This document shows positions 36,480 to 46,695 of a DNA stretch of 64,000 bases, in pieces. The stretch is from Burkholderiaceae bacterium (GTDB lineage Bacteria > Pseudomonadota > Gammaproteobacteria > Burkholderiales > Burkholderiaceae_C): NCBI GenBank assembly GCA_026125795.1, contig JAHCKM010000004.1, positions 744,001 through 808,000 on the forward strand, given 5' to 3'. The notes under the pieces are model-generated. The model did no database searches, was not told where the DNA came from, and was given only the letters and a program-made list of their open reading frames with translations. The stretch's first letter is position 1; each line of letters starts with the position of its first letter. The translations under genes were made by a program, and so were the position numbers.

Positions 36480-36791
36480 ATGGCCAAACAGAAGATCCGG
36501 ATCCGCTTGAAGGCATTCGACTACAAGCTGATCGACCAGTCAGCGCTCGAGATCGTCGACACCGCCAAGCGCACCGGCGCCATCGTCAAGGGGCCTGTGC
36601 CCCTGCCCACGCGCCAGCAGCGCTTCGACATCCTGCGTTCGCCGCATGTCAACAAGACCAGCCGCGACCAGTTCGAGATCCGCACGCATCAGCGGCTGAT
36701 GGACATCGTTGACCCCACCGACAAGACGGTCGATGCGTTGATGAAGCTCGATCTGCCCGCGGGCGTCGACGTCGAGATCAAGTTGCAGTGA
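36480..36791 (+). CDS. rpsJ: 30S ribosomal protein S10
   Basis: 103-residue S10, which also binds NusB and NusG in antitermination. The ATG at 36480 ([20 protein letters not shown]) is canonical, with AGGAAA upstream. [13 protein letters not shown] and [13 protein letters not shown] are conserved. The 163-base leader before it contains GTGCGG/CCGCAC (36430-36455) and could hold S10-operon control; I saw no clear promoter there. Confidence 0.97.
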   Translation: MAKQKIRIRLKAFDYKLIDQSALEIVDTAKRTGAIVKGPVPLPTRQQRFDILRSPHVNKTSRDQFEIRTHQRLMDIVDPTDKTVDALMKLDLPAGVDVEIKLQ

Positions 36792-36833
36792 TCGCCTGAG
36801 CGGGCGGGCGGTGCGGCCTCTGGCTGCATCCGC

Positions 36834-36839
36834 TATACT
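36834..36839 (+). promoter_or_regulatory. Possible -10 element in the rpsJ-rplC gap
   Basis: TATACT about 144 bases before rplC, in an unusually long 191-base gap within the S10 operon. No acceptable -35 hexamer was seen at 16-18 bases, so it may be an internal weak promoter or chance. Confidence 0.3.
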
Positions 36840-36883
36840 CGCTGGCTCGCCGCTTGGGGCTCTTTGGCTCCCGGGCGGCAGTC

Positions 36884-36938
36884 AACCAGCCCGGCAATCG
36901 ATGCCGGGCCAACCAGCCCGGCCAATCGATGTCGGGCA
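36884..36938 (+). repeat. Imperfect tandem repeat (27/28 bp) before rplC
   Basis: Two adjacent units sharing AACCAGCCCGGC, then AATCGATG, then CGGGC. Each unit can fold on itself (CCCGGC with GCCGGG in unit 1). The units differ by one inserted C and a C-to-T change. Located between rpsJ and rplC, upstream of the rplC ribosome-binding site. Confidence 0.8.
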
Positions 36939-36982
36939 TGTGAAACAAAGGCGCCGGGCTGACCGGTGCTGGAGAACGAACC

Positions 36983-37663
36983 ATGACGACCGCCGAACAA
37001 GGCCATCGTCTCGGCTTGCTGGGCCGCAAGGTGGGCATGATGCGCATCTTCACGGACGACGGCGATGCCGTGCCCGTGACCGTGCTGGACGTGTCCAACA
37101 ACCGCGTCACGCAGGTCAAGACCGAAGCGACCGACGGCTACAACGCGCTCCAGGTCGCGTTCGGCTCGCGCAAATCCTCACGCGTCACCAAGCCCGAAGC
37201 CGGCCACTTGGCCAAGGCGGGTGTCGAGGCCGGCGAGCTTCTGCGCGAGTTCCGCGTATCTGCCGAGGTGGTCGGGCAGTACAAGCCTGGTGCAACCGTC
37301 CCGGTCACGCTGTTCGCTGCCGGTCAGAAGGTCGACGTGCAGGGCACGTCGATCGGCAAGGGCTTTGCCGGCACCATCAAGCGGCACAACTTCGGCTCGC
37401 AGCGCGCGTCGCACGGCAACAGCCGTTCGCACAACGTGCCGGGCTCGATCTCGATGGCGCAGGATCCGGGTCGCGTGTTTCCGGGCAAACGCATGTCCGG
37501 GCACATGGGCGACGAGACCGTCACCACGCAGAACCTTGACGTCGTGCGCGTCGATGAAGCGCGTTCGCTGTTGCTGGTCAAGGGCGCGGTGCCGGGCGCC
37601 AAGACCGGTTTCGTGACCGTGCACCCGGCGGTGCGTCAGCGCGCCAAGAAGGGAGCCAAGTGA
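36983..37663 (+). CDS. rplC: 50S ribosomal protein L3
   Basis: 226-residue early-assembly protein, slightly longer than the usual 205-219. The N-terminus [20 protein letters not shown] carries about eight extra residues before the conserved GLLGRKVGM. The central loop [20 protein letters not shown] near the peptidyl-transferase centre is intact. GGAGAA precedes the ATG at 36983. The stop shares one base with the rplD start. Confidence 0.96.
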   Translation: MTTAEQGHRLGLLGRKVGMMRIFTDDGDAVPVTVLDVSNNRVTQVKTEATDGYNALQVAFGSRKSSRVTKPEAGHLAKAGVEAGELLREFRVSAEVVGQYKPGATVPVTLFAAGQKVDVQGTSIGKGFAGTIKRHNFGSQRASHGNSRSHNVPGSISMAQDPGRVFPGKRMSGHMGDETVTTQNLDVVRVDEARSLLLVKGAVPGAKTGFVTVHPAVRQRAKKGAK

Positions 37664-38298
37664 TGCAGCTCGAGCTCCTCAACGACCAGGGCCAAGCCAC
37701 GTCGAAAGTCGATGCACCCGACACCGTGTTCGCGCGCGACTACAACGAGGCGCTGATCCACCAGGTGGTGGTGGCGTTCCAGGCCAACGCCCGTCAGGGT
37801 ACGCGGGCACAGAAGAACCGCGAGACGGTGAAGCACAGCACCAAGAAGCCGTGGCGCCAGAAGGGAACGGGCCGTGCGCGCGCCGGCATGACCAGCTCGC
37901 CGCTGTGGCGAGGCGGTGGCCGCACCTTCCCGAACAGCCCGGACGAGAACTTCAGCCACAAGCTGAACAAGAAGATGTACCGCGCTGGCATGGCGTCGAT
38001 CCTGTCGCAGCTCGCGCGCGACGGTCGGCTGGCGGTGGTCGATTCGATCAAGGTCGACGCACCCAAAACCAAGCTGCTGGCCGCCAAGTTCAAGGCGATG
38101 GGTCTGGACTCGGTGCTCGTGATCGCCGACAGCGTCGACGAGAACCTGGCGCTTGCCTCGCGCAACCTGGCCAACGTGCTGGTCGTCGAGCCGCGCTACG
38201 CCGATCCGCTGTCGCTGGTGTTCTACAAGAAGGTGCTGGTGACCAAGGGCGCGATCGAGCAGCTCAAGCAGATGTACGGCACGGAGGTGACCCAATGA
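37663..38298 (+). CDS. rplD: 50S ribosomal protein L4
   Basis: 211-residue exit-tunnel protein, and the S10-operon autoregulator in E. coli. The tunnel loop [20 protein letters not shown] and GGGRTFP are conserved. The ATG at 37663 ([11 protein letters not shown]) overlaps the rplC stop by one base; a GTG one codon earlier is also possible. The stop overlaps rplW by four bases. Confidence 0.96.
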   Translation: MQLELLNDQGQATSKVDAPDTVFARDYNEALIHQVVVAFQANARQGTRAQKNRETVKHSTKKPWRQKGTGRARAGMTSSPLWRGGGRTFPNSPDENFSHKLNKKMYRAGMASILSQLARDGRLAVVDSIKVDAPKTKLLAAKFKAMGLDSVLVIADSVDENLALASRNLANVLVVEPRYADPLSLVFYKKVLVTKGAIEQLKQMYGTEVTQ

Positions 38299-38642
38299 GC
38301 ACAGCCGCCCCCGCCCCCATTGCCCGGCCCAAGTTCGACGAAAGCCGCCTGGCTCAGATCCTGGTGGCGCCGATCGTGTCCGAAAAGGCCACGCGCGTCG
38401 GCGAGAAGCACAACCAGGTGCTGTTCAAGGTGCTGCGCAACGCCACCAAGCCCGAGATCAAGGCGGCCGTCGAGCTGATGTTCGCCGCGCAGAAGGTCGA
38501 GGTCGCCTCGGTGCAGATCGTCAACCAAAAGGGCAAGACCAAGCGCTTCGGGCGTTCGATCGGCCGCCGCGACCACATCAAGAAGGCGTATGTGTCGCTG
38601 AAGGAAGGCCAGCAGCTCAACTTCTCCGGGGAGGCCGCTTAA
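38295..38642 (+). CDS. rplW: 50S ribosomal protein L23
   Basis: 115-residue tunnel-exit protein and docking site for SRP and trigger factor. It has an Ala/Pro-rich N-terminal extension of about 15-18 residues before [15 protein letters not shown], compared with the common 95-100 residues. [20 protein letters not shown] is the conserved rRNA-binding loop. The ATG at 38295 overlaps the rplD stop (ATGA); rplB begins directly after its stop. Confidence 0.96.
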   Translation: MSTAAPAPIARPKFDESRLAQILVAPIVSEKATRVGEKHNQVLFKVLRNATKPEIKAAVELMFAAQKVEVASVQIVNQKGKTKRFGRSIGRRDHIKKAYVSLKEGQQLNFSGEAA

Positions 38643-39467
38643 ATGGCCGTCATCAAAGTCAAGCCCACGTCGCCCGGCCGCCGCGCCGTGGTGAAGGTGG
38701 TGCACAAGCACCTGCACAAGGGTGCGCCCGAAGCGTCGCTGCTCGAGCCCCAGAAGCAGAAGTCCGGCCGCAACAACAACGGCCACATCACGATGCGCCA
38801 CAAAGGCGGTGGTCACAAGCACCACTATCGCGTGGTGGACTTCAAGCGCAACAAGGACGGCATTCCGGCCAAGGTCGAACGCATCGAGTACGACCCGAAC
38901 CGCACCGCGCACATCGCGCTGCTGTGCTATGCCGACGGCGAGCGCCGCTACATCATTGCGCCGCGCGGACTCGAGGTGGGCGCACAGCTGGTGTCGGGGG
39001 CCGAGGCGCCGATCAAGGCCGGCAACACGCTGCCGATTCGCAACATCCCAGTGGGCTCGACGATCCACTGCGTCGAGATGCTGCCTGGCAAGGGCGCGCA
39101 GATCGCGCGTTCGGCCGGCGCCTCGGTCACGCTGATGGCGCGCGAGGGCACCTACGCCCAGGTGCGCATGCGCTCCGGCGAAGTGCGCAAGATCCACATC
39201 GACTGCCGCGCCACCATCGGCGAGGTCAGCAACGAGGAGCACAACCTGCGCCACTACGGCAAGGCCGGTGCGATCCGTTGGCAGGGCATCCGTCCCACCG
39301 TGCGTGGCGTGGCGATGAACCCGATCGACCACCCGCACGGCGGCGGCGAAGGCCGCACCGGCGAGGCGCGGCCGCAGGTGTCGCCCTGGAACACGCTGAC
39401 CAAGGGCTACCGCACCCGCAAGAATAAGCGCACGCAGACGATGATCGTCTCGCGCCGCAAGAAGTGA
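38643..39467 (+). CDS. rplB: 50S ribosomal protein L2
   Basis: 274-residue peptidyl-transferase-centre protein. [20 protein letters not shown], the conserved histidine region [20 protein letters not shown] and the basic tail [17 protein letters not shown] are intact. The ATG at 38643 abuts the rplW stop with no gap. Confidence 0.97.
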   Translation: MAVIKVKPTSPGRRAVVKVVHKHLHKGAPEASLLEPQKQKSGRNNNGHITMRHKGGGHKHHYRVVDFKRNKDGIPAKVERIEYDPNRTAHIALLCYADGERRYIIAPRGLEVGAQLVSGAEAPIKAGNTLPIRNIPVGSTIHCVEMLPGKGAQIARSAGASVTLMAREGTYAQVRMRSGEVRKIHIDCRATIGEVSNEEHNLRHYGKAGAIRWQGIRPTVRGVAMNPIDHPHGGGEGRTGEARPQVSPWNTLTKGYRTRKNKRTQTMIVSRRKK

Positions 39468-39481
39468 GAGAGGCCTAAGAG

Positions 39482-39760
39482 ATGGCACGTTCACTGAAAA
39501 AGGGTCCGTTCGTGGACCACCACCTGATGGGCAAGGTCGAGAAGGCCTCGGCCACCAAGGACAAGAAGCCGATCAAGACCTGGTCGCGCCGCTCGACGAT
39601 CCTGCCCGATTTCATCGGCCTGACGATCGCGGTGCACAACGGCAAACAGCACGTGCCGGTGTACGTGACCGACCAGATGGTCGGCCACAAGCTCGGCGAG
39701 TTCGCCGCGACCCGCCTCTTCAAGGGTCACCCGGCGGACAAGAAGGCCGTGAAGAAGTAA
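39482..39760 (+). CDS. rpsS: 30S ribosomal protein S19
   Basis: 92-residue head protein that contacts S13. [19 protein letters not shown] and the segment around [20 protein letters not shown] are canonical. The ATG at 39482 lies 14 bases after rplB; rplV is 11 bases downstream. Confidence 0.97.
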   Translation: MARSLKKGPFVDHHLMGKVEKASATKDKKPIKTWSRRSTILPDFIGLTIAVHNGKQHVPVYVTDQMVGHKLGEFAATRLFKGHPADKKAVKK

Positions 39761-39771
39761 GGGGCGGCGAG

Positions 39772-40107
39772 ATGGCAACCGAAACCAAATCGATCGTGCG
39801 CGGCGTGCGCCTGTCGGCCGACAAGGGCCGCCTGGTGGCCGACCTGATCCGCGGCAAGAAAGTCGACCAGGCGCTCAACATCCTGAGCTTCACGCCACGC
39901 AAGGCCGCGGTGATCGTCAAGAAGGCGCTGGAGTCGGCGATCGCCAATGCCGAGCACAACGACGGCGCCGACATCGACGAGCTGAAGGTCAAGTCGATCT
40001 ACGTCGAGCAAGGCGCCACGCTGAAGCGCTTTCGTGCGCGCGCCAAGGGCCGCGGCAACCGCATCAGCAAAGGCACCTGCCATATCTACGTGACCGTCGG
40101 CAACTGA
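39772..40107 (+). CDS. rplV: 50S ribosomal protein L22
   Basis: 111-residue exit-tunnel protein. [20 protein letters not shown] and the tunnel hairpin segment [20 protein letters not shown] are conserved and look wild type for macrolide sites. GGCGAG precedes the ATG at 39772. rpsC follows after 21 bases. Confidence 0.97.
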   Translation: MATETKSIVRGVRLSADKGRLVADLIRGKKVDQALNILSFTPRKAAVIVKKALESAIANAEHNDGADIDELKVKSIYVEQGATLKRFRARAKGRGNRISKGTCHIYVTVGN

Positions 40108-40128
40108 CGAGCGCCTGAAAGGTTCCCC

Positions 40129-41025
<897 letters not shown>

Positions 41026-41027
41026 GC

Positions 41028-41444
41028 ATGCTGCAACCCGCCCGTCGCAAGTTCCGCAAGGAGCAGAAAGGCCGCAACACCGGCGTGGCCACGCGCGGTG
41101 CCGCCGTGTCGTTCGGAGAGTACGGTCTCAAGGCTACCGAACGCGGCCGCCTCACGGCGCGCCAGATCGAGGCCGCGCGTCGCGCCATCACGCGCCACAT
41201 CAAGCGCGGCGGCCGCGTGTTCATCCGCATCTTCCCGGACAAGCCGATCTCGCAGAAGCCGGCCGAAGTGCGCATGGGCAACGGCAAGGGCAACCCGGAG
41301 TACTACGTGGCCGAGATCACGCCGGGCAAGGTGCTGTACGAGCTCAACGGCGTGCCTGAAGCGCTGGCACGCGAGGCATTCACGCTGGCGGCGGCCAAGT
41401 TGCCGTTGCGCTGCACGTTCGTGTCGCGCCAGGTCGGCGCCTGA
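41028..41444 (+). CDS. rplP: 50S ribosomal protein L16
   Basis: 138-residue protein at the A-site side of the 50S subunit. [19 protein letters not shown] and [20 protein letters not shown] are canonical. The ATG at 41028 lies two bases after the rpsC stop with GGAGAG upstream. The next gene, rpmC, is separated by a 101-base insertion holding a REP-like element, where these genes usually sit close together. Confidence 0.97.
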   Translation: MLQPARRKFRKEQKGRNTGVATRGAAVSFGEYGLKATERGRLTARQIEAARRAITRHIKRGGRVFIRIFPDKPISQKPAEVRMGNGKGNPEYYVAEITPGKVLYELNGVPEALAREAFTLAAAKLPLRCTFVSRQVGA

Positions 41445-41454
41445 CATGAAATGA

Positions 41455-41528
41455 AGCCCCCACGCTCACCTCGTTCGCTGCCCCCCGAAGGGGCGTCGGC
41501 GCCCTTCGGGCGGCCGGGCGGGCGCCGA
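41455..41528 (+). repeat. REP-like stem-loop element, copy 1 (rplP-rpmC gap)
   Basis: Begins AGCCCCCACGCTC, then TCGCTGCCCCCCGAAGGGGC, then a stem TCGGCGCC (41496-41503) / GGCGCCGA (41521-41528). The first half matches copy 2 at 49281 almost base for base; the second half is a different stem of the same layout. It sits between two genes of the S10 operon without breaking either. Probably an extragenic palindromic repeat. Confidence 0.75.
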
Positions 41529-41545
41529 GCCGCGAAGGAATCCAG

Positions 41546-41746
41546 ATGAAAGCATCCGAACTGCGCGCCAAGGACGTGGCGGCGCTGGAGAAGGAAGTCT
41601 CCGATCTGCTGAAGGCCCATTTCGGCCTGCGCATGCAGAAGGCCACGCAGCAGTTGACCAACACCTCGCAGATGGCCCGCACGCGCCGTGAAATCGCGCG
41701 TGCCAAGACCATCCTCGCCGAGAAGAAGAAAGGGGCCGCCAAATGA
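41546..41746 (+). CDS. rpmC: 50S ribosomal protein L29
   Basis: 66-residue protein near the tunnel exit. [20 protein letters not shown] and the basic helix ending [15 protein letters not shown] are conserved. AAGGAA precedes the ATG at 41546. The stop overlaps the rpsQ start by four bases (ATGA). Confidence 0.96.
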   Translation: MKASELRAKDVAALEKEVSDLLKAHFGLRMQKATQQLTNTSQMARTRREIARAKTILAEKKKGAAK

Positions 41747-42036
41747 CCTCGACCGTGGGTGAAATCGTCATCGGTGCGCCGGGCAAGAACCAACGCAAGC
41801 TCGTGGGCCGCGTGGTCTCCGACAAGCGGGCCAAGACCGTGACCGTCCTGGTGGAGCGCCGCGTCAAGGACGATCTGTACGGCAAGATCGTCGGCCGCTC
41901 GCGCAAGTACCACGCGCACGACGAGAAAGGCGAGTTCAAGATGGGCGACATGGTCGAGATCGCCGAATCGCGCCCGATCTCCAAGACCAAGAGCTGGGTG
42001 GTGACCCGCTTGGTGCAGAAAGCGCGCATCGTCTGA
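41743..42036 (+). CDS. rpsQ: 30S ribosomal protein S17
   Basis: 97-residue primary 16S-rRNA-binding protein, a little longer than the usual 84-90 because of an N-terminal extension ([15 protein letters not shown]). [20 protein letters not shown] and the later [19 protein letters not shown] are conserved. It ends the classical S10 operon; a peroxiredoxin gene follows before rplN. Confidence 0.96.
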   Translation: MTSTVGEIVIGAPGKNQRKLVGRVVSDKRAKTVTVLVERRVKDDLYGKIVGRSRKYHAHDEKGEFKMGDMVEIAESRPISKTKSWVVTRLVQKARIV

Positions 42037-42142
42037 TCGACGCCTCGCGCGGTGGGGTGATTGCCGCCGCGCGCAACTCGAGGGCCGGACCGCTGGAAGA
42101 ATGGGCGCTCCGGCCCCAATCGTTTCTCCAGGAGACCGACTC

Positions 42143-42655
42143 ATGATCAAGGTAGGTGACAAGCTGCCCGCGGGAACGCTGCAGGAGTTCATCGAGGTCG
42201 AGGGCAACGGCTGCACGGTCGGCCCCAACAGCTTCGACATCCAGAAGGCCTCGGCGGGAAAGACCATCGCCGTCTTCGGCCTGCCCGGCGCGTTCACGCC
42301 CACCTGCTCGGCCAAGCACGTGCCGGGTTATGTCGCCCGCGCCGATGAACTCAAAGCGGCCGGCGTCGACGAGATCTGGTGCACCTCGGTCAACGATGCC
42401 TTCGTGATGGGCGCCTGGGGTCGCGACCAGAAGTCCGGCGGCAAGGTCCGGATGATGGCCGACGGCAGCGCCGACTTCGCCAAAGCCACCGGCCTGACGC
42501 TCGATCTCACCGGCCGCGGGATGGGGCTGCGCTCGAACCGCTATTCGATGCTGGTGAAAGACGGTGTGGTCAAGTCGCTCAATGTCGAGGCGCCCGGCAA
42601 GTTCGAGGTCAGCGATGCCGACACATTGCTGCGCCAGGCCAAGGAACTGCGCTGA
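42143..42655 (+). CDS. Peroxiredoxin (Prx5-type)
   Basis: 170-residue cytoplasmic thiol peroxidase of the Prx5/AhpE-like group. The active site PGAFTPTCSAKHVPGY contains Pro48, Thr52 and peroxidatic Cys55. Cys24 and Cys80 could act in resolution or glutathionylation, but no glutaredoxin domain is fused. The ATG at 42143 has CAGGAGA upstream and is preferred over an in-frame GTG-rich extension. It sits alone between rpsQ (106 bases) and the promoter of rplN (4 bases after its stop). It is therefore transcribed with the S10 operon or from its own weak promoter. Confidence 0.93.
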   Translation: MIKVGDKLPAGTLQEFIEVEGNGCTVGPNSFDIQKASAGKTIAVFGLPGAFTPTCSAKHVPGYVARADELKAAGVDEIWCTSVNDAFVMGAWGRDQKSGGKVRMMADGSADFAKATGLTLDLTGRGMGLRSNRYSMLVKDGVVKSLNVEAPGKFEVSDADTLLRQAKELR

Positions 42656-42658
42656 CGT

Positions 42659-42688
42659 TTGACGCCCTGGCCACGGCCAGGGCATAAT
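42659..42688 (+). promoter_or_regulatory. Promoter of the spc operon (rplN) with palindromic spacer
   Basis: TTGACG (42659-42664), an 18-base spacer and CATAAT (42683-42688), about 150 bases before rplN. The spacer is a 9-bp inverted repeat GCCCTGGCC-AC-GGCCAGGGC (42664-42683) touching both hexamers. A GC-rich discriminator CCGC follows the -10 as in the str promoter. The palindrome could be an operator or a stem in upstream transcripts. Confidence 0.75.
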
Positions 42689-42837
42689 CCGCAGCTTCGC
42701 TGAACGGGCGGGCCCATCCCGCCTTTTCGGCTTTTTGCCCAAACCCACCGCACGGCGCCTGCGCCCTGCGGCCAACGGGCCCAAGACTGACCGGTGATCC
42801 CCCGCACGGGGCGATCCGGGAGAAGTTGGGGACAGCA

Positions 42838-43206
42838 ATGATCCAAATGCAATCGCGGCTCGATGTCGCGGACAACACCGGCGCCAAGTCCGTCATGTGC
42901 ATCAAGGTGCTGGGCGGCTCGAAGCGGCGTTATGCCGGCATCGGCGACATCATCAAGGTGTCGATCAAGGAAGCTGCGCCGCGCGGCCGCGTCAAGAAGG
43001 GCGAGGTCTACAGCGCCGTGGTGGTGCGCACCGCCAAGGGCGTGCGCCGGCCCGACGGCTCGCTGATCAAGTTCGACGCCAATGCCGCGGTGCTGCTCAA
43101 CAACAAGCTCGAGCCGATCGGCACACGCATCTTCGGCCCGGTGACCCGCGAGCTGCGCACCGAGCGCTTCATGAAGATCGTGTCGCTGGCTCCCGAGGTG
43201 CTCTGA
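42838..43206 (+). CDS. rplN: 50S ribosomal protein L14
   Basis: 122-residue core 50S protein; first gene of the spc operon. [20 protein letters not shown] and [20 protein letters not shown] are canonical. The ATG at 42838 is used. rplX is 24 bases downstream. Confidence 0.97.
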   Translation: MIQMQSRLDVADNTGAKSVMCIKVLGGSKRRYAGIGDIIKVSIKEAAPRGRVKKGEVYSAVVVRTAKGVRRPDGSLIKFDANAAVLLNNKLEPIGTRIFGPVTRELRTERFMKIVSLAPEVL

Positions 43207-43230
43207 CAGCACCGATTGCGAGGTATCAGC

Positions 43231-43575
43231 ATGAACAAGATCCGCAAAGGCGACCAGGTGATCGTGACCACCGGTCGCGACAAAGGCAAGCGTGGCACGG
43301 TGACGCGCCGCGTCGACGAACAGCGCATCATCGTCGAGGGCGTCAACGTGGTGAAGAAGCACGTCAAGCCCAACCCGCTGAAGGGCACCACCGGCGGCGT
43401 GGTCGACAAGACGCTGCCGATCCATCAGTCCAACGTGGCGATCTTCAACGCCAAGACGGGCAAGGCCGACCGCGTGGGCTTCAAGATGCTCAGTGACGAC
43501 GAGAAGAAGCAGCGCAAGACGCGCGACAACGGGATCCGCGTGTTCAAGTCCAGCGGCGAAGAGATCAAGGCTTAA
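43231..43575 (+). CDS. rplX: 50S ribosomal protein L24
   Basis: 114-residue early assembly protein. A KOW motif is visible at the N-terminus ([20 protein letters not shown]). [19 protein letters not shown] is conserved. The ATG at 43231 follows GAGGT. rplE is nine bases downstream. Confidence 0.96.
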   Translation: MNKIRKGDQVIVTTGRDKGKRGTVTRRVDEQRIIVEGVNVVKKHVKPNPLKGTTGGVVDKTLPIHQSNVAIFNAKTGKADRVGFKMLSDDEKKQRKTRDNGIRVFKSSGEEIKA

Positions 43576-43584
43576 GAGGCAAGC

Positions 43585-44256
43585 ATGGCCACCAAGGAAC
43601 AAGCCCCGAAGGCGAAGGCCGCCAAGGCCGAGAAGGCCGCGCCGAAGGAAAAGCCCGCCGGCAAGGAAAAGCCCGCGGCCAAGGTACCGGCCGGCAGCGA
43701 AAGCAAGCTCAGTGCGCCGCCACGTCTGCAGACCTTCTACCGCGAGAAGGTCGTGCCCGACCTGATGAAGAAGTTCGGCTACAAGACCGTGATGCAGGTT
43801 CCGCGCCTGCAGAAGATCACGCTGAACATGGGCGTCAGCGAGGCGGTGGCCGACAAGAAGGTGATGGACAACGCCGTCGGCGACCTCACCAAGATCGCCG
43901 GCCAGAAGCCCGTGGTCACCAAGAGCCGCAAGGCGATCGCCGCGTTCAAGATCCGCGAGAACGTGCCCATCGGCACCATGGTCACGCTGCGCGGCGTGCG
44001 CATGTACGAGTTCCTTGACCGCTTCGTCACCATCGCGCTGCCGCGCGTGCGCGACTTCCGCGGCATCTCGGGGCGCTCGTTCGATGGCCGCGGCAACTAC
44101 AACGTCGGCATCAAGGAACAGATCATCTTCCCCGAGATCGAGTACGACAAGATCGACGCCATCCGGGGTCTGAACATCAGCATCACGACCAGCGCAAGGT
44201 CGGACGACGAGTGCAAGGCCCTGCTGGGCGCCTTCCGTTTTCCGTTCAAGCAATAA
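43585..44256 (+). CDS. rplE: 50S ribosomal protein L5 with N-terminal extension
   Basis: 223 residues, against about 179 in most bacteria. Residues 1-44 are a Lys/Ala/Pro/Glu low-complexity segment (runs such as [14 protein letters not shown]); the canonical protein begins at about residue 45 with [20 protein letters not shown]. 5S-rRNA-binding and P-site-loop segments ([33 protein letters not shown]) are intact. The ATG at 43585 follows GAGGCAAG. No ATG or GTG start lies nearer the core, so the extension is probably real. Its role is unknown. Confidence 0.94.
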   Translation: MATKEQAPKAKAAKAEKAAPKEKPAGKEKPAAKVPAGSESKLSAPPRLQTFYREKVVPDLMKKFGYKTVMQVPRLQKITLNMGVSEAVADKKVMDNAVGDLTKIAGQKPVVTKSRKAIAAFKIRENVPIGTMVTLRGVRMYEFLDRFVTIALPRVRDFRGISGRSFDGRGNYNVGIKEQIIFPEIEYDKIDAIRGLNISITTSARSDDECKALLGAFRFPFKQ

Positions 44257-44268
44257 GGGGTCCGCACC

Positions 44269-44574
44269 GTGTCGAAACTCTCCCTCAAGCAGCGCGAAGA
44301 AAAACGCGAAAAGCTGGTTGCCAAGTACGCCAAGAAGTTCGCCGAGCTGAAGGCCATTGCCGACGACGCCAAGAAGTCCGATGAAGAGCGCTACGCCGCG
44401 CGTCTGCAGCTGCAGCAGTTGCCGCGCAATGCCAACCCCACGCGGTTGCGCAACCGCTGCGGCATCACCGGGCGCCCGCGCGGCACGTTCCGCAAGTTCG
44501 GGTTGGCGCGCAGCAAGATCCGCGAGCTCGCGTTCAAGGGCGACATTCCCGGCGTCGTCAAGGCCAGCTGGTAA
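44269..44574 (+). CDS. rpsN: 30S ribosomal protein S14 (zinc-independent type)
   Basis: 101-residue long form of S14, without the CxxC...CxxC zinc site (only Cys64 in [12 protein letters not shown]). It starts with GTG at 44269 ([20 protein letters not shown]). [20 protein letters not shown] is conserved. Upstream AAGGGG serves as Shine-Dalgarno. Confidence 0.96.
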   Translation: MSKLSLKQREEKREKLVAKYAKKFAELKAIADDAKKSDEERYAARLQLQQLPRNANPTRLRNRCGITGRPRGTFRKFGLARSKIRELAFKGDIPGVVKASW

Positions 44575-44598
44575 GAGCGGCCCTGCAGGAGATCACAT

Positions 44599-44994
44599 AT
44601 GAGCATGAGTGACCCGATCGCCGACATGCTGACGCGTATCCGCAATGCGCAAGGCGTGGAGAAGGCCGTCGTGACGATGCCTTCGTCGAAGCTGAAGGTG
44701 GCGATCGCCCAGGTGTTGAAGGACGAGGGCTACATCGACGGTTTTTCGGTCAAGGCCGATTCCGGCAAGAGTGAGCTCGAGATCGCGCTCAAGTACTACG
44801 CCGGGCGTCCGGTGATCGAGCGCATCGAGCGCGTGAGCCGCCCTGGCCTGCGCGTGTACAAGGGGCGCCACACGATGCCCCAGGTGATGAACGGGCTGGG
44901 TGTTGCGATCGTCACGACGCCCAAGGGCGTGATGACGGACCGCAAGGCCCGCGCCTCCGGCGTGGGCGGCGAAGTGCTGGTCTACGTGGCGTAA
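44599..44994 (+). CDS. rpsH: 30S ribosomal protein S8
   Basis: 131-residue 16S-binding protein; spc-operon autoregulator in E. coli. [20 protein letters not shown] and the C-terminal [20 protein letters not shown] are canonical. The ATG at 44599 follows CAGGAG. rplF is 21 bases downstream. Confidence 0.97.
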   Translation: MSMSDPIADMLTRIRNAQGVEKAVVTMPSSKLKVAIAQVLKDEGYIDGFSVKADSGKSELEIALKYYAGRPVIERIERVSRPGLRVYKGRHTMPQVMNGLGVAIVTTPKGVMTDRKARASGVGGEVLVYVA

Positions 44995-45015
44995 ACGGCC
45001 CGAGGAGAACGGAAC

Positions 45016-45549
45016 ATGTCCCGCGTAGGAAAGATGCCGATCGACGTGCCCAAGGGCGTCGACGTGCAGCTCACCGCCGACACGATCACTGTGAAGGGCG
45101 GCAACGGCACGTTGTCGCGTGCGCTGTCGAGCCATGTGCGCGTCAAGAACGACGCCGGCAAGGTCACCTTCGAGCCCGCCAACGAGAGCGTGCAGGCCAA
45201 TGCGATGAGCGGCACGATGCGCGCGCTGGTCAGCAACATGGTCAACGGCGTGTCCAAGGGCTTCGAGAGAAAGCTCACGCTGGTCGGCGTGGGTTTCCGC
45301 GCGCAGGCGCAGGGCCAGAAGCTCAACCTGCAGATCGGCTTCTCGCACCCGGTGGTCAAGGACATGCCCGCCGGCATCAAGGTCGAGACGCCGACACAGA
45401 CCGAGATCGTGATCAAGGGCGCCGATCGCCAGGTGGTAGGCCAGATCGCAGCCGAGGTGCGCGCCATCCGTCCGCCCGAGCCTTACAAGGGCAAGGGCAT
45501 TCGATATGCCGATGAGCGCGTTTCCCTCAAGGAAACGAAGAAGAAGTAA
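45016..45549 (+). CDS. rplF: 50S ribosomal protein L6
   Basis: 177-residue protein near the GTPase-associated centre. [20 protein letters not shown] and [16 protein letters not shown] are conserved, with the usual two-fold repeated domain layout. The ATG at 45016 follows CGAGGAGA. rplR is 12 bases downstream. Confidence 0.97.
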   Translation: MSRVGKMPIDVPKGVDVQLTADTITVKGGNGTLSRALSSHVRVKNDAGKVTFEPANESVQANAMSGTMRALVSNMVNGVSKGFERKLTLVGVGFRAQAQGQKLNLQIGFSHPVVKDMPAGIKVETPTQTEIVIKGADRQVVGQIAAEVRAIRPPEPYKGKGIRYADERVSLKETKKK

Positions 45550-45561
45550 GGAGCGGCCGCC

Positions 45562-45927
45562 ATGCTGAACAAGAAAGACCAGCGTCTGCGCCGCGCGCGC
45601 CAAACGCGCGTGCGCATCGTCAAGCAGGACGCGGCGCGCCTCACCGTATTCCGCTCCAACCTGCACATCTACGCCAGCATCGTTTCCAACGACGGCGCGC
45701 GCATCCTCGCATCGGCTTCCACGGTCGAGAAGGACCTGCGGGCGCAACTCGGCGCAGCGGGCAAGGGCGGCAACGCCGCCGCGGCGTCGATCGTCGGCAA
45801 GCGCATCGCCGAGCGTGCCAAGGCCGCCGGCATCGAGAAAGTGGCGTTCGATCGCGCCGGTTTCGCATACCACGGCCGCATCAAGGCGCTGGCCGACGCG
45901 GCGCGCGAAGCCGGGCTGCAGTTCTGA
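45562..45927 (+). CDS. rplR: 50S ribosomal protein L18
   Basis: 121-residue 5S-rRNA-binding protein. [40 protein letters not shown] and the ending [18 protein letters not shown] are canonical. The ATG at 45562 follows AAGGAG. rpsE starts 23 bases later. Confidence 0.97.
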   Translation: MLNKKDQRLRRARQTRVRIVKQDAARLTVFRSNLHIYASIVSNDGARILASASTVEKDLRAQLGAAGKGGNAAAASIVGKRIAERAKAAGIEKVAFDRAGFAYHGRIKALADAAREAGLQF

Positions 45928-45950
45928 GCGCAACCAGATAGGACACCCTC

Positions 45951-46469
45951 ATGGCGAAGTTTCAACCGCGTGTTCAGGACGAAGGCCGCGACGACGGCCT
46001 GAAAGAAAAGATGATCTCGGTGAACCGCGTGACCAAGGTGGTCAAGGGCGGTCGCATTCTGGGCTTTGCCGCGCTCACGGTGGTGGGCGACGGCGACGGC
46101 CGCATCGGCATGGGCAAGGGTAAGGCGCGCGAGGTGCCGGTGGCGGTGCAAAAGGCGATGGAACAGGCGCGCCGCAACATGATCAAAGTGGCGCTGAAGA
46201 ACGGCACCATCCACCACAACCTGCGCGGCGAGCATGGCTCGGCCAAGGTGCTGATGGCGCCGGCCAAGCAAGGTGACGGCATCATCGCGGGCGGCCCGAT
46301 GCGCGCGGTGTTCGAGGTGATGGGCATCACCGACATCGTGGCCAAGAGCCTCGGCTCGACCAACCCGTACAACATGGTGCGCGCCACGCTGGACGCGCTG
46401 AAGCACTCGTCGACGCCGGCTGAGATCGCCGCCAAGCGTGGCAAGACGGTGGAAGAGATCTTCAGCTGA
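45951..46469 (+). CDS. rpsE: 30S ribosomal protein S5
   Basis: 172-residue fidelity and mRNA-helicase-site protein. The dsRBD-like N-terminal domain contains [20 protein letters not shown] and [20 protein letters not shown]; the C-terminal domain includes [19 protein letters not shown]. The ATG at 45951 is used. rpmD is 22 bases downstream. Confidence 0.97.
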   Translation: MAKFQPRVQDEGRDDGLKEKMISVNRVTKVVKGGRILGFAALTVVGDGDGRIGMGKGKAREVPVAVQKAMEQARRNMIKVALKNGTIHHNLRGEHGSAKVLMAPAKQGDGIIAGGPMRAVFEVMGITDIVAKSLGSTNPYNMVRATLDALKHSSTPAEIAAKRGKTVEEIFS

Positions 46470-46491
46470 TCGCGCCACCCAAGGAACCGTC

Positions 46492-46674
46492 ATGGCAGAC
46501 ACCAAGACCCTCAAGGTCAAGCTCGTCAAGAGCCCGATCGGCTGCAAGCAGTCGCACCGCGACACGGTACGCGGCCTCGGCCTGCGCCGCTTGAACAGCG
46601 TGCGCGAGCTGCAAGACACGCCCGCCGTGCGCGGCATGGTCGACAAGGTTTCATACCTGGTCCAGATCGTCTGA
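46492..46674 (+). CDS. rpmD: 50S ribosomal protein L30
   Basis: 60-residue protein with the canonical segments [20 protein letters not shown] and [20 protein letters not shown]. The ATG at 46492 follows AAGGAA. It sits between rpsE and rplO as usual. Confidence 0.96.
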   Translation: MADTKTLKVKLVKSPIGCKQSHRDTVRGLGLRRLNSVRELQDTPAVRGMVDKVSYLVQIV

Positions 46675-46695
46675 CGGCAGGCCAAGGAACAGCAC

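Noticed and set aside
41455-41545. The rplP-rpmC insertion as a missed small gene.
   Set aside because: No start/stop pair with a ribosome-binding site; the inverted repeats and similarity to 49281-49355 identify it as a repeat element.
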